Positions 27,403 through 36,159 are shown, numbered from the stretch's first letter. The stretch is DNA of 64,000 bases from Hyphomicrobiales bacterium (GCA_024236415.1 JACKKN010000008.1:1-64000), one strand, 5' to 3'. Notes: generated from the letters alone by a model not told the origin. Program-made: numbers and translations.

Positions 27403-27795
27403 ATGGCGGCAAGCGAGGAAAGCCTGGTTTTCGCGAAGATCGTGCGCTACGTGGCGCAGCAGATCGAGGACGTGGCCGCCGCCGACGACCCCGGGGCGGC
27501 CGGCGGCTACGCCGCCGTGCTGGCGGAGCTGGCCGACGCCTTCGAGTACACCGGCGGGTTCAAGTACAGCTACGAGCAGTCGCGCCACCTGGTCGAGGTG
27601 TTCGCCCTGCTGGAAGGGGCCATGCACAACCTGGCGCACCAGGCGACGCGGCTGGAGCAGCACAACGCCGCCGCCAAGATGCAGTGGGCCGCCGGCCAGG
27701 CCGGCGAGATGCGGTCCGAGGTGCAGCGCCGCCACGATGATGGCGAGGGCGGCGTGGTGGCCTTCGTCGGCGAGGACGACGGCGCCCCGAACTGA
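27403..27795 (+). CDS. Hypothetical protein, 130 aa
   Basis: Not recognised. A soluble, mostly helical acidic protein (EESLVFAKIVRYVAQQIEDVAAADDP, AGQAGEMRSEVQRRHDDG) without signal or membrane segment. The ATG at 27403 is preceded by GAGGAGAGG, a strong ribosome site, which argues that it is real. Its stop is 1 bp from the converging 124-aa gene. Confidence 0.7.
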   Translation: MAASEESLVFAKIVRYVAQQIEDVAAADDPGAAGGYAAVLAELADAFEYTGGFKYSYEQSRHLVEVFALLEGAMHNLAHQATRLEQHNAAAKMQWAAGQAGEMRSEVQRRHDDGEGGVVAFVGEDDGAPN

Positions 27796-27796
27796 C

Positions 27797-28171
27797 CTAC
27801 CTTTTTTGTGCCACCCGCAGGCGGGCCAGCAGGTCCTCCATCTCGCGCTTCTCGAACCGCAGGCTGTCGCGCAGGTGCCGGTCGGTCGGTTTTGCCCGCA
27901 GTTCGCGGTCCAGGCGCCGGATCACCCCCTCCACGGCGGTGGCCACCTCGGCCACCTGGGCCGGGGCGCAGTCCACGGTGACCTGGCGGTCCATCATCAG
28001 CTCGGCATAGGCGTCCGGGTCCGACCCGGCCAGGGCGGCCAGGCGGCGGTCCAGCTCGGACCAGACCTCGGCCCAGGCGGCGTAGACCGACCCCTTGGGC
28101 CGCCGGCCCGCCTCCAGGGCGTCCATGACGCGGACGAACTGCCAGACGTCGAATTCCAGGGTTACCGCCAC
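27797..28171 (-). CDS. Hypothetical protein, 124 aa
   Basis: Not recognised. Soluble, charged and helix-rich (EVWSELDRRLAALAGSDPDAYAELMMDRQV, FEKREMEDLLARLRVAQKR). The GTG at 28171 follows AAAGGAG with good spacing and comes 1 base after the stop of the upstream MFS gene, so the two are coupled (TGAGGTG). A longer in-frame reading up to 28234 would run into the MFS gene and is not used. Confidence 0.7.
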   Translation of the reverse strand: MAVTLEFDVWQFVRVMDALEAGRRPKGSVYAAWAEVWSELDRRLAALAGSDPDAYAELMMDRQVTVDCAPAQVAEVATAVEGVIRRLDRELRAKPTDRHLRDSLRFEKREMEDLLARLRVAQKR

Positions 28172-28172
28172 C

Positions 28173-29342
28173 TCAGTCTCCTTTCGCGTCGCCGTGGCGC
28201 CACAGCAATACACCGGCCAGGACGCCGCCGCCAAGGCACAGGACGGCCATGGCCAGGTAGGCCAGGCGCCCGTGGGCGTCGTAGATCAGCCCCGACACCC
28301 GCAGCGACAGCCCCATGACCAGGCCGGCCACCACGGCGGCGTAGACCGCCTGCACCGTGGCCGACAGGGCCGGCGGCGCGGTGCGGGCGATGAAATAGAT
28401 GGCCCCCAGGTGGGCGGCGGCGAAGGTCAGGGCGTGCAGGGCCTGGACCACGAACAGCACCGGCAGCGACACCGTGGCCGCGGTGATTGACCAGCGAACC
28501 GCGCCGCCCAGGCCGGCGGCCACCAGCAGGGCCACGGGCCCGGTGCGCGCCACCAGGGCGCCGCCCACGGCGAACAGGGCGATCTCGGCGATCACCCCCT
28601 CGGCCCACAGCCAGCCGATGGTGGCCTCGGACAGGCCCGCGGCGCGCCAGTCCAGGGTCGAGAAGCCGTAGTACACGCCGTGGCCGCCCTGGATGCAGGC
28701 GCAGGCGCCCAGGAACAGCAGGAAGCGCCCGTCGCGCAGCAGCACCAGCGGCGCCGGCCGCGGGCCGGGCGACGGGTCAGGGCGCAGGTCGGGCAACAGC
28801 CAGGAGGCCGCCGCGGCCAGGCCGAAGGCCGACAGGCTCATCCAGTAGATGGCGTCGGCGCCGGCCTGGGCCAGGGCCCAGCCGCCGCCCACCGAGCCGG
28901 CGATGAAGGTCAGCGACCCCCACAGGCGCACCCGGGCGTAGTCGACCCCGTGGCGCCGCACCGCCAGCATGCTCAGGGTCTCGGCCAGGGGCATGACCGG
29001 CGGCGAGACCGCCTGCACCAGCAGGGTCACCGCCAGGATGGTCCAGAACCCGTGGGCGCCCAGGTACAGCGAGAACCCGGCAAAGGCCGCCGTCGACAGC
29101 ACGATCATGGGCCGCCGCCGCTCGCCCAGGCGGTCGGCGACCATGGCCGCCAGGGGGTTGGTGACGACCTTCAGGCCGACCCCCAGGCCCAGCACCAGGC
29201 CGATCTCGCCGGCGTCCAGGCCGCGGCCCGCCATCCACACCGGCCAGAACGGCAGGGTGATGCCGATGGGCAGGAAATAGGCGCCGTAGAAGGCCGACAG
29301 GCGCGTCGCCGGCAGTCGCGGTGCGGCGGCGGGGTCGGGCAT
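28173..29342 (-). CDS. MFS transporter, HcaT / nucleoside-permease-like
   Basis: 389 residues with twelve hydrophobic helices. The N terminus RLSAFYGAYFLPIGITLPFWPVWM and VGLKVVTNPLAAMVADRLGERRRPM, and the central YARVRLWGSLTFIAGSVGGG, match the MFS_1-like group that includes HcaT (3-phenylpropionate) and nucleoside:proton symporters. The ATG at 29342 has AAGGAG ten bases upstream; the longer frame to 29453 runs into the divergent promoter region. It is divergent to a PfkB-family kinase 104 bp away, so uptake and phosphorylation of one substrate is possible (inference). Confidence 0.85.
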   Translation of the reverse strand: MPDPAAAPRLPATRLSAFYGAYFLPIGITLPFWPVWMAGRGLDAGEIGLVLGLGVGLKVVTNPLAAMVADRLGERRRPMIVLSTAAFAGFSLYLGAHGFWTILAVTLLVQAVSPPVMPLAETLSMLAVRRHGVDYARVRLWGSLTFIAGSVGGGWALAQAGADAIYWMSLSAFGLAAAASWLLPDLRPDPSPGPRPAPLVLLRDGRFLLFLGACACIQGGHGVYYGFSTLDWRAAGLSEATIGWLWAEGVIAEIALFAVGGALVARTGPVALLVAAGLGGAVRWSITAATVSLPVLFVVQALHALTFAAAHLGAIYFIARTAPPALSATVQAVYAAVVAGLVMGLSLRVSGLIYDAHGRLAYLAMAVLCLGGGVLAGVLLWRHGDAKGD

Positions 29343-29446
29343 GGGGGGCGCGCTCCTTGCGGCATGTGGGGGCGGTAAACCTATGGTATTGTCGCGGCGC
29401 CGGCCACGGGATTCTGCCCGGCCGGCGCAGGTCAGGGGGATCCCGC

Positions 29447-30292
29447 ATGGCACGCATCATCGTGGTCGGTTCCGTGGCCCTGGACCAGGTGGTGTGCCTG
29501 GACGGGCCCCTGGTCCCCGGCACCCACATGGAGGCCCGGGACAGCGGCGCGCGCCTGGGCGGCGGCGGCGCCAACACGGCCCTGCCGCTGGCCGCCGCCG
29601 GCCATGCCGTGACCCTGTGCAGCGGGGTCGGGACCGACGGCGACAGCGACCGCCTGCTGGCCGACCTGACCGCCGCCGGCATCGACACGGCGCTGGTGAC
29701 GCGCCAGGCCGGCGGGCCCACCCGGTCCCTGGTCATGGTCGACCCGGGCGGCGAGCGGTCCATCGTCAACCTGCGCCGGGTGCAGGGCGCCGAGCCCTTC
29801 GCCGGCCTGGCCCGCCAACCGGCCGACTGGATCTACGTGCGCAGCCGCGCCGACGGCCTGGCGCCGGTGCTGGCGGCGCGCGCCGCCGACACCCGCGTTG
29901 TCGCCCACGTGCCGCCCTGCGGCCCGGGCCTGCGCCCGGCCCATGTCCTGGTCGGTTCGGCCGCCGACCTGGACCCGGCGTTCCTGGCCGACCCCTTCGC
30001 CGCCGGCCGCGCCGTGGCCGGCCCGGCGCTGGAATGGGTGGTGGTCACCCGCGGCGCGGTGGGGGCCGAGGCGCACGGGCCCGACGGCATCCTGCGCCAG
30101 CCCGCCGTGCCGGCCCGGGCGGTGGACTCGACCGGCGCCGGCGACGCCTTCGCCGCCGGCCTGGTGCACGCCCTGGCCACGGGGTCGGACATGGCCGGCG
30201 CCCTGGCCACCGGCGCGGCCTTCGGCGCCGCGGCGGTCGAGCAGGCGGCCTCGGCCCTGCCGGCGGCGGCGGTGCGCGGCCTGGTCGCCTAG
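29447..30292 (+). CDS. PfkB-family carbohydrate kinase
   Basis: 281 residues. PfkB signatures are clear: N-terminal GSVALDQVVCLDGPLVPGTH and RLGGGGANTALPLAAAG, and C-terminal DSTGAGDAFAAGLVHALATG, where the aspartate of TGAGD is the catalytic base and the glycines form the anion hole. The family phosphorylates ribose, fructose derivatives, adenosine and similar compounds; the substrate is not determined. It is somewhat shorter than ribokinase (about 310). Its TAG stop overlaps the stop of the converging BtuF-like gene (CTAG at 30289-30292). Confidence 0.88.
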   Translation: MARIIVVGSVALDQVVCLDGPLVPGTHMEARDSGARLGGGGANTALPLAAAGHAVTLCSGVGTDGDSDRLLADLTAAGIDTALVTRQAGGPTRSLVMVDPGGERSIVNLRRVQGAEPFAGLARQPADWIYVRSRADGLAPVLAARAADTRVVAHVPPCGPGLRPAHVLVGSAADLDPAFLADPFAAGRAVAGPALEWVVVTRGAVGAEAHGPDGILRQPAVPARAVDSTGAGDAFAAGLVHALATGSDMAGALATGAAFGAAAVEQAASALPAAAVRGLVA

Positions 30293-31068
30293 GCCAGGGC
30301 GGCGGCGAAGTCGCGCAGGTAGCCGAGGCCCAGGATGGCGCGGCTGCCGTACCAGGACACCATCTCGCCGTCGATCAGGCGGCCGCGGGCGCCGGCGAAG
30401 GCGGCGGCGTGGCGCTCCTTGAAGGGAAACGGCTCGGTGGCGAACAGGACCAGGTCCCGGTCGGCGAATTCGGGCCCCTCCAGGTCCACGGGCGGATAGC
30501 GGCCGCCGCCGGGCCAGTCGCCGGTGTCGATGCCGACCAGGGCCAGCATGCGCGAGATGTAGGTGTCCCGCGACACGGTCATCCACGGGTCCTTCCAGAT
30601 CAGGTAGGCGGCGCGGCGCCGCGGCCAGTCCCGGCCCTCGACCCCGGCCAGGGCGGCCTCCAGCCGCCGGCACAGGTCTTCGGCCGCGTCGGCCCGGCCG
30701 AACAGGCCGCCCAGCAGGCGGTACAGGTCCAGGTTGTCGCGCACCTCGATGGGGTGGGTGACGACCACCTCCAGGCCCTCGGCGGCCAGTTCCTCGGCCA
30801 GCGCGCGCGGCGTCTCGTCCACGTTGACGATCACGTGGCTGGCGCCCAGGGGGCGCAGCTTTTCCCGGTTCACGGTCTTGGTGCCGCCGACGCTGGTGAC
30901 CTGCCTGACCCGGTCGCGGGGGTGGACGCAGAAGGCCGTGCGCCCGACCACCGCGTCGCCCAGGCCCAGGTCGAACAGCAGCTCGGTGATGCTGGGTACC
31001 AGGGAGACGATGCGGAAGCCCGGCGCCGCCGGGGCATGGGCGCGGCCGGCGGCGTCGGCCAGGGTCAC
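30289..31068 (-). CDS. BtuF-like helical-backbone metal receptor protein without signal peptide
   Basis: 259 residues. The fold signature FRIVSLVPSITELLFDLGLGDAVVGRTAFCVHP and the later GTKTVNREKLRPLGASHVIVN fit class III (BtuF/FhuD type) binding proteins. Unusually there is no signal peptide: the GTG at 31068 is followed directly by TLADAAGRAHAPAAPGF. The start overlaps the TIGR00266 gene stop by GTGA, so the start choice is well supported. No BtuC or BtuD gene is near. It may be cytoplasmic and not a transport component; function not known. Confidence 0.82.
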   Translation of the reverse strand: MTLADAAGRAHAPAAPGFRIVSLVPSITELLFDLGLGDAVVGRTAFCVHPRDRVRQVTSVGGTKTVNREKLRPLGASHVIVNVDETPRALAEELAAEGLEVVVTHPIEVRDNLDLYRLLGGLFGRADAAEDLCRRLEAALAGVEGRDWPRRRAAYLIWKDPWMTVSRDTYISRMLALVGIDTGDWPGGGRYPPVDLEGPEFADRDLVLFATEPFPFKERHAAAFAGARGRLIDGEMVSWYGSRAILGLGYLRDFAAALA

Positions 31069-31847
31069 CGGTTGTCGCCGTCCACGAACTTGCCGACCTG
31101 GCCCAGCAGCGAGCCCTCGCCCTTGTCGGCCAGGTGGGCCTGCAGCATGCGCCCGGCCAGGCGCGAGAACGGCAGGCTCTGCATCCACACCTTGCCGGGG
31201 CCGGTCAGCTTGGCGAAGAACACGCCCTCGCCGCCGAACATCATGGACTTGATGCCGCCGGCGCGGGTGATGTCGTAGTCCACCGATTCCGTCATGGCGG
31301 CCAGGCAGCCGGTGTCCACGTGCAGGGTTTCGCCGGGGCCCAGCTCGCGCTCGACCACCGTGCCGCCCATGTGCACGAACACCCAGCCGTCACCCTCCAG
31401 CTTCTGCATGATGAAGCCCTCGCCGCCGAACAGGCCGGTCAGGATCTTCTTCTGGAAGGCGATGCCGACCGAGACCCCCTTGGCCGCGGCCAGGAAGCTG
31501 TCCTTCTGGCAGATCAGGGTGCCGCCCACGGTCGAGAGGTCGACGGCCATGACGTTGCCGGGGTAGGGCGCGCCGAAGGCCACCCGGGCCTTGCCCGAGC
31601 CCTGGTGGGTGAAGGCGGTCATGAACAGGCTCTCGCCGGTCAGGATGCGCTTGCCGGCGCCCCACAGCTTGCCCAGGATGCCTTCCTCCGAGCCGTCGCC
31701 CAGCAGGGTCGCCATCTCCACGTCGGCGTCCTTGAACATCATGGCGCCGGCCTCGGCCACGGCGCTCTCCCCGGGGTCCAGCTCGATCTCCACGAACTGC
31801 ATCTCCGAGCCGTGGATGGCGTAGTCGATCTCGTGGGCGTTGGCCAT
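31065..31847 (-). CDS. TIGR00266 / AIM24 family protein
   Basis: 260 residues. Pattern of the family: DYAIHGSEMQFVEIELDPGESAVAEAGAMMFKD at the N terminus, GSGKARVAFGAPYPGNVMAVDL, QKDSFLAAAKGVSVGIAFQKK, and FGGEGFIMQKLEGDGWVFVHMGGTVVERELGPGETLHVD. A trimeric beta-prism fold of unknown biochemical role, related to mitochondrial AIM24. The ATG at 31847 has AGGAGAA upstream; the longer in-frame reading is not needed. It is coupled to the BtuF-like gene. Confidence 0.9.
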   Translation of the reverse strand: MANAHEIDYAIHGSEMQFVEIELDPGESAVAEAGAMMFKDADVEMATLLGDGSEEGILGKLWGAGKRILTGESLFMTAFTHQGSGKARVAFGAPYPGNVMAVDLSTVGGTLICQKDSFLAAAKGVSVGIAFQKKILTGLFGGEGFIMQKLEGDGWVFVHMGGTVVERELGPGETLHVDTGCLAAMTESVDYDITRAGGIKSMMFGGEGVFFAKLTGPGKVWMQSLPFSRLAGRMLQAHLADKGEGSLLGQVGKFVDGDNR

Positions 31848-31953
31848 GGCGGCGTTCTCCTGCTGGTGGTCGGTGGGTGGCCAGATGCTTAGCAGAAACG
31901 GGCCGGCGGCGGGAGTCCCGGTTGGCGACGGTTTCGTGATAGGCTGGGCCGCC

Positions 31954-32325
31954 ATGACCCTGCTCGCGCGCCTCGCCCTGGTGGCCCTGTCGCTGGCGTC
32001 CGCCCCGGCCGCGGCCGCCGACCCGGCCCTGGACTGGGCCCGGGCCTTCTATGGCGGCGGGCCGTTCTGCGGCACCGCCCGGGTCACCGCCGTCGGCCGC
32101 GACGGCGACGACATCGCCGTGACCCTGGAGATCGACCCGCGCTGGTCCGAATCCCTGGCCGGCCTGGCCCCGGCCCGGCGCGGCCGCTGGTTCGCCCTGC
32201 ACTGCCCCTACGTCACCGACGCCATCTGGGCGATGCCCGGCGCCGGCGACGTGGTGGTCACGGGACGGGCGGAATTCCTGGGCCCGTTCCGCTTCGCCTG
32301 CCGCCGTCACGTGTTCGCCCCATAG
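31954..32325 (+). CDS. Hypothetical exported protein, 123 aa
   Basis: Signal peptide MTLLARLALVALSLASAPAAAA, cut near AAA-DPAL. The mature part of about 100 residues has three cysteines (FCGTARV, LHCPYV, FACRRH) and alternating beta-like segments. Not recognised. The ATG at 31954 is the only start that gives the signal peptide. It precedes the GFA gene by 24 bp on the same strand. Confidence 0.75.
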   Translation: MTLLARLALVALSLASAPAAAADPALDWARAFYGGGPFCGTARVTAVGRDGDDIAVTLEIDPRWSESLAGLAPARRGRWFALHCPYVTDAIWAMPGAGDVVVTGRAEFLGPFRFACRRHVFAP

Positions 32326-32349
32326 CGCCCCAGCAAGGAGGCCCCGGCC

Positions 32350-32823
32350 ATGAAACTGGAAGGTTCCTGTCACTGCGGTCGGGTCAGGTTCACCCTTGAA
32401 TCGGCCCATCCGTACCCCTTCAACCTGTGCTACTGCTCGATCTGCCGCAAGACGGCGGGCGGCGGCGGCTTCGCCATCAACCTGGGCGGCGACGCCGCCA
32501 CCCTGGCGGTGACCGGCGAAGAGCACGTCACCCTGTACCGGGCGACCCTGGAGGACGGCCGCGAGAGCCCGGCCGAGCGGCGCTTCTGCCGTCATTGCGG
32601 CAGCGCCCTGTGGGTCTGGGACCCGCGCTGGCCCGAGCTGATCCACCCCTTCGCCTCGGCCATGGACTCGCCCCTGCCGGCGGCGCCCGAGCGCACCCAC
32701 CTGATGCTCGGTTCCAAGGCCCCCTGGGTGCCCGTCGACCCCGGGCCGCGGGACAAGTGCTTCGACGCGTACCCCGAGGAATCCATCGCCGACTGGCACC
32801 GGCGCCTGGGGGTGGCATGCTGA
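32350..32823 (+). CDS. GFA (glutathione-dependent formaldehyde-activating, CENP-V) family protein
   Basis: 157 residues. Zinc-ligand cysteines are arranged as in the family: SCHCGRVRF near the N terminus, NLCYCSICRKTAGGGGFAINLGG, and FCRHCGSALWVWD. Most members have no proven formaldehyde activity, so the name describes the fold. AAGGAGG precedes the ATG. Its end overlaps the start of the lipoprotein gene by 7 bp. Confidence 0.9.
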   Translation: MKLEGSCHCGRVRFTLESAHPYPFNLCYCSICRKTAGGGGFAINLGGDAATLAVTGEEHVTLYRATLEDGRESPAERRFCRHCGSALWVWDPRWPELIHPFASAMDSPLPAAPERTHLMLGSKAPWVPVDPGPRDKCFDAYPEESIADWHRRLGVAC

Positions 32824-33416
32824 GGCGCCTGGGCGCGGTCCTGCTGCTGCTGGCCCTGGCCGGCGGCTGCGTGCCGGAATCCGAGAACCCCCTGTCCGAC
32901 CCGGCCGCGGCCAAGGCCGACCCGCGCCTGTCCGGCCACTGGATCGGCCGCCTGGGGGATGCCGACACCGACAGCCACCTGCATTTCGTGCCCCGCCCGG
33001 GCGGCATGACCGAGGTGCTGCTGGTCGCCGAGGCGCCGGCCGACAACGCCACCGATGGCGGCTGGGCCGCCTACCGCTTCTTCCCCAGCCATCTGGGCGG
33101 GCGCGACTACATGAACCTGCGCCTGCTGACCATGGACGGCAAGCCGCCCGGACCCGACGGCGACAACTACCTCTTGTGCCGCTATGCCATCGACGGCCAG
33201 GGCCGCCTGACCGTCTGGCGCCTGGCCCAGCAGCCGGCCCTGGCGGCGGTCGAGGCCGGCGCCGTGGCCGGCCGAGTCGAAAAAGGCCGCTACGTCGCCG
33301 ACGTGGTGCTGACCGCCGCCACCCCGGACCTGGCCGCCTTCGTCGCCGGGGCCGACGCCGAGGCCCTGTTCGCCACCCTGGTCGGCACCTTCGCCCCTGC
33401 CGCCGGTGGCCGTTGA
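32817..33416 (+). CDS. Putative lipoprotein, 199 aa
   Basis: N-terminal lipoprotein signal MLRRLGAVLLLLALAGGC with lipobox LAGGC. The mature part is a soluble domain (SGHWIGRLGDADTDSHLHFVPR, WAAYRFFPSHLGGRDYMNL, CRYAIDGQGRLTVWRL) of unknown function. The ATG at 32817 lies inside the end of the GFA gene and gives the lipobox directly. Probably co-transcribed with the GFA and DUF4399 genes. Confidence 0.82.
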   Translation: MLRRLGAVLLLLALAGGCVPESENPLSDPAAAKADPRLSGHWIGRLGDADTDSHLHFVPRPGGMTEVLLVAEAPADNATDGGWAAYRFFPSHLGGRDYMNLRLLTMDGKPPGPDGDNYLLCRYAIDGQGRLTVWRLAQQPALAAVEAGAVAGRVEKGRYVADVVLTAATPDLAAFVAGADAEALFATLVGTFAPAAGGR

Positions 33417-33494
33417 CTTGGGCCGCGGCGACCCCAGATAGGAGAGACCGGGGCCCGCCGCCCGCGGTCCCGCGCAACGAGGAGGAAACGAAAC

Positions 33495-33920
33495 ATGCGC
33501 ACCCTGGTTCTCGCGGCCCTGCTGGCCGCCGCCACCCTGCCGGCCACCGCCCCCGCCCGGGCCGGGGAGACCCCGGCGCCCGAGGGCGCCCGCCTGTACA
33601 TCATCGCCCCCGCCGACGGCGCCGTGGTGACCAACCCCGTCACCGTTCAGTTCGGCCTGTCGGGCATGGGGGTGGCCCCGGCCGGGGTCGAGAAGGCGGG
33701 CACCGGCCACCACCACCTGCTGATCGACGCCGCCGTGCCCGACCTGGACGCCCCGGTGCCCAGCGACGACAACCACCGCCACTTCGGCGGCGGCCAGACC
33801 GAGGTCACCCTGCGCCTGACTCCGGGTCAGCACACCCTGCAGCTGCTGCTGGGGGACCAGAACCACATTCCCCACAAGCCGCCGGTGATGTCGCGCAGGA
33901 TCACCGTGACCGTGAAGTAG
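33495..33920 (+). CDS. DUF4399 domain protein, periplasmic
   Basis: 141 residues. Signal peptide MRTLVLAALLAAATLPATAPARA, then the DUF4399 pattern: ARLYIIAPADGAVVTNPVTVQFGLSGMGVAPAG, a histidine cluster TGHHHLLID, DDNHRHFGGGQTE, LTPGQHTLQLLLGDQNHIPH. The histidine-rich pattern might bind metal, but the function is unknown. GAGGAGG lies ahead of the ATG. It converges with lpxR, 8 bp between stops. Confidence 0.88.
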   Translation: MRTLVLAALLAAATLPATAPARAGETPAPEGARLYIIAPADGAVVTNPVTVQFGLSGMGVAPAGVEKAGTGHHHLLIDAAVPDLDAPVPSDDNHRHFGGGQTEVTLRLTPGQHTLQLLLGDQNHIPHKPPVMSRRITVTVK

Positions 33921-33928
33921 GTCGCCGC

Positions 33929-35044
33929 CTAGAAGCGCATGGAGAGGCTGAGCCCGCCGAACTGGTCGGGGCGGTCCTGGCCGTAGAATTCCTCGGTGCG
34001 GATGACGTGGGTGTAGGCCACGCGCACGGGGCCGTAGGTGATCGCCAGGCCGAGCTGGAAGTCGGCGACGATGGGCCGCTTGTCGACGCTGGGGCTGTCG
34101 CGGAAGGTGTTGCCGTCCAGGAAGATGTTGCGGGCCACGGCGCGCACCTCGATGCCGCTGAACAGGTACCAGCCCAGCTTGCTGTAGGGCGAGGCCTGGA
34201 AGTAGTCGTTGCCCGGCAGGCTGGGCCGGATGCGCGGCGGGCCGTAGTCGTTGGGCAGGTCGTCGCCCAGGCGGAAGGTGGCGCCCGCCGACAGGTAGGT
34301 GAACACGTTGCCCAGCGCCCCGCCCACGTGGGGCGACACGTCGACCCCCAGGTTGTCCAGCAGGCCCAGGTGGCTGATCACCGGCAGGTCCCTGACCAGC
34401 GGCAGCTCGGGGATGTCCAGCGCCAGGCCCTTGCGCCACTTGCGCTCGTAGTACAGCACCACCCCCGGCTCGTTGTGGATCTGGTGGTCCCAGCCGCGCG
34501 GGGTGGTGAAGCCGAAGGTGCGGTGCCAGCGGGTCTGGGTCTCGTCGGCCAGGGACGCCGGGCCGACCACGCCGATGTCCATGGCCAGGTTGTCCAGCCG
34601 GTTGCCGTTCTCGCTGACCAGGCCCACCGTGGCGTACAGCCAGCCGGCATAGGGCCGGTCCGCCGGGTCGGGCACCGGGCGCGTGATGTCGCGCGGGGTG
34701 AAGATGTTCTGGCCCAGGGCATAGCTGACCCGGCGGGTGCCGCTGGGGTCGAACACGGGCACATAGCTGGCCAGCTTCTCGACCCAGTCCTGGCCCCAAC
34801 CTTTTTCCCGGGGGGGCGACAGCCAGGCGAACCGGGTGCCGTGGGTGAAATGCTGGTCCGAGCCGCTGAACAGGTCGTTCTCGAACTGCACCGTGAACAC
34901 CCCGCGCTTGTCCTCCTTGGGCGCCGCCTCCTGGGCGGCGGCGGGGGCCGGCGACAGCAGGGCCGCCGCGGCCAGGGCCCAGACGGCCAGGGCGCAGACG
35001 GGAAGGGACGGGGTGCCGGCGAGGGGAAAGGGGGGGGTGTGCAC
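33929..35044 (-). CDS. lpxR: LpxR-like lipid A deacylase (DUF2219), outer membrane
   Basis: 371 residues. A signal peptide ends near AAAQEA. The mature beta-barrel has the LpxR pattern: QFENDLFSGSDQHFTHG, where N and D are active-site residues, RPYAGWLYATVGL, GFTTPRGWDHQIHNEPG with the catalytic histidine, and a C-terminal aromatic end LSLSMRF. Characterised LpxR removes the 3'-acyloxyacyl chain of lipid A at the outer membrane. Start is a GTG at 35044 with GGAG about 12 bases upstream. The promoter must lie in the 450-bp divergent region. Confidence 0.87.
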   Translation of the reverse strand: MHTPPFPLAGTPSLPVCALAVWALAAAALLSPAPAAAQEAAPKEDKRGVFTVQFENDLFSGSDQHFTHGTRFAWLSPPREKGWGQDWVEKLASYVPVFDPSGTRRVSYALGQNIFTPRDITRPVPDPADRPYAGWLYATVGLVSENGNRLDNLAMDIGVVGPASLADETQTRWHRTFGFTTPRGWDHQIHNEPGVVLYYERKWRKGLALDIPELPLVRDLPVISHLGLLDNLGVDVSPHVGGALGNVFTYLSAGATFRLGDDLPNDYGPPRIRPSLPGNDYFQASPYSKLGWYLFSGIEVRAVARNIFLDGNTFRDSPSVDKRPIVADFQLGLAITYGPVRVAYTHVIRTEEFYGQDRPDQFGGLSLSMRF

Positions 35045-35494
35045 CGACGGGCGCGCTCCAAAATGATTCCTTGTCGTTGGTCCGCTTATACCAGCCTAGG
35101 CGGCCTTTAGGGCGGAAATGTGGACGGCGGGCGGCCGCGGGCGCGGGCCGGCGCGGAAATGACGACGGCCAATGCCGGCCGGGGCCGCCGCGGCCCCGGC
35201 GGGGCGCGGCCCGGGGCGGGCGGGGGCCGGATGTCGTCATGCCAACCCCTTGAAGAACAAGGAAATCGGGGGCTTCAGCCGGAAAAAAGTCGTCGTTTGT
35301 CGTCATCCCTGCGTTCCCCTGTCCGGCCGCAACCCCGCGCCGGCGGGGTTGGCCATGGAAATCATGATAGGAATATGGTCAGCAAGAATGGGAAAATCAA
35401 GACGTTCCGCCGGGGGTTCCTTCAAGGTTTTTCCCGCCGACGGGTTCGGCTAAACTCCGGCCGACTCATGTGGCAGAAGAGGGCGTGCGGGGCC
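35045..35494. other. 450-bp divergent intergenic region, highly structured
   Basis: Lies between lpxR (minus) and the carbonic anhydrase gene (plus). Candidate -10 for lpxR is TATAAG on the minus strand (35085-35090), with no good -35. A very GC-rich block holds a perfect 10-bp hairpin (35178-35200; GCCGGGGCCG, loop CCG). The 8-mer GTCGTCAT occurs at 35233-35240 and 35299-35306, and its complement ATGACGAC at 35159-35166. The last 150 bases are less GC-rich and probably hold the carbonic anhydrase promoter (TAAACT near 35450). No coding signal was found here. Confidence 0.5.
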
Positions 35495-36133
35495 ATGGAT
35501 CCCATCGAGAAACTGACGGCCGGATACCGGGGATTCCGCGCCGGCCGCTTCAACGAACAGCGGCAGACCTACGAGGAGCTGGTGGACCACGGGCAGCGGC
35601 CCAAGGTGGCCCTGATCGCCTGCTCGGACTCGCGGGTCGACCCGGCCACCGTGCTGCAGGCCGATCCGGGCGACCTGTTCATGGTGCGCAACGTGGCCAA
35701 CCTGGTGCCGCCCTACGAGCGCGAGGGCCACTACCACGGCACCAGCGCGGCCCTGGAATTCGCCGTCCAGCACCTGGAGGTGGACCACGTGGTGGTCCTG
35801 GGCCACGCCCACTGCGGCGGCATCAAGTCCCTGTTCGAGGAGCGCGAGCGGGGCGGCGACGGCAACTTCTTCGTGCCGCCGTGGATGAGCCTGGTGAAGT
35901 CCGCCTACCTGCGGGTCCAGGGCACCATGCCCGACGCCGACGAGGAGGTGAAGGCCCGGGTCTGCGAGCAGAGCGCGGTGCTGGTGTCGCTGGAGAACCT
36001 GATGACCTTCCCCTGCATCCGCGAGCGGGTGGGCGCCGGGCGCCTGCGCCTGCACGGCTGGTACATCGACATCCGCGCCTGCACCCTGCACGTCTACGAC
36101 CCCGAGCGCCAGAGCTTCGAGGTCGTGACCTGA
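35495..36133 (+). CDS. Beta-class carbonic anhydrase
   Basis: 212 residues. It interconverts CO2 and bicarbonate in the cytoplasm. Zinc ligands are C43 and D45 in IACSDSRVDP, H104 and C107 in GHAHCGGI; the Asp/Arg dyad of the CxDSR motif is intact. Other family marks are FMVRNVANLVPPY and the C-terminal LHGWYIDIRACTLHVYD. An in-frame ATG at 35468 would add nine residues but has no ribosome site. A 22-bp perfect palindrome follows the stop. Confidence 0.95.
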   Translation: MDPIEKLTAGYRGFRAGRFNEQRQTYEELVDHGQRPKVALIACSDSRVDPATVLQADPGDLFMVRNVANLVPPYEREGHYHGTSAALEFAVQHLEVDHVVVLGHAHCGGIKSLFEERERGGDGNFFVPPWMSLVKSAYLRVQGTMPDADEEVKARVCEQSAVLVSLENLMTFPCIRERVGAGRLRLHGWYIDIRACTLHVYDPERQSFEVVT

Positions 36134-36137
36134 TCCC

Positions 36138-36159
36138 GGCCGCCGCCGCGGCGGCGGCC
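36138..36159. repeat. Perfect 22-bp GC palindrome after the carbonic anhydrase gene
   Basis: GGCCGCCGCCG followed at once by its complement, starting 5 bp after the stop codon. It would form a strong hairpin in RNA, but there is no T-tract, so it may protect the mRNA end or simply be GC-rich sequence. Confidence 0.45.
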
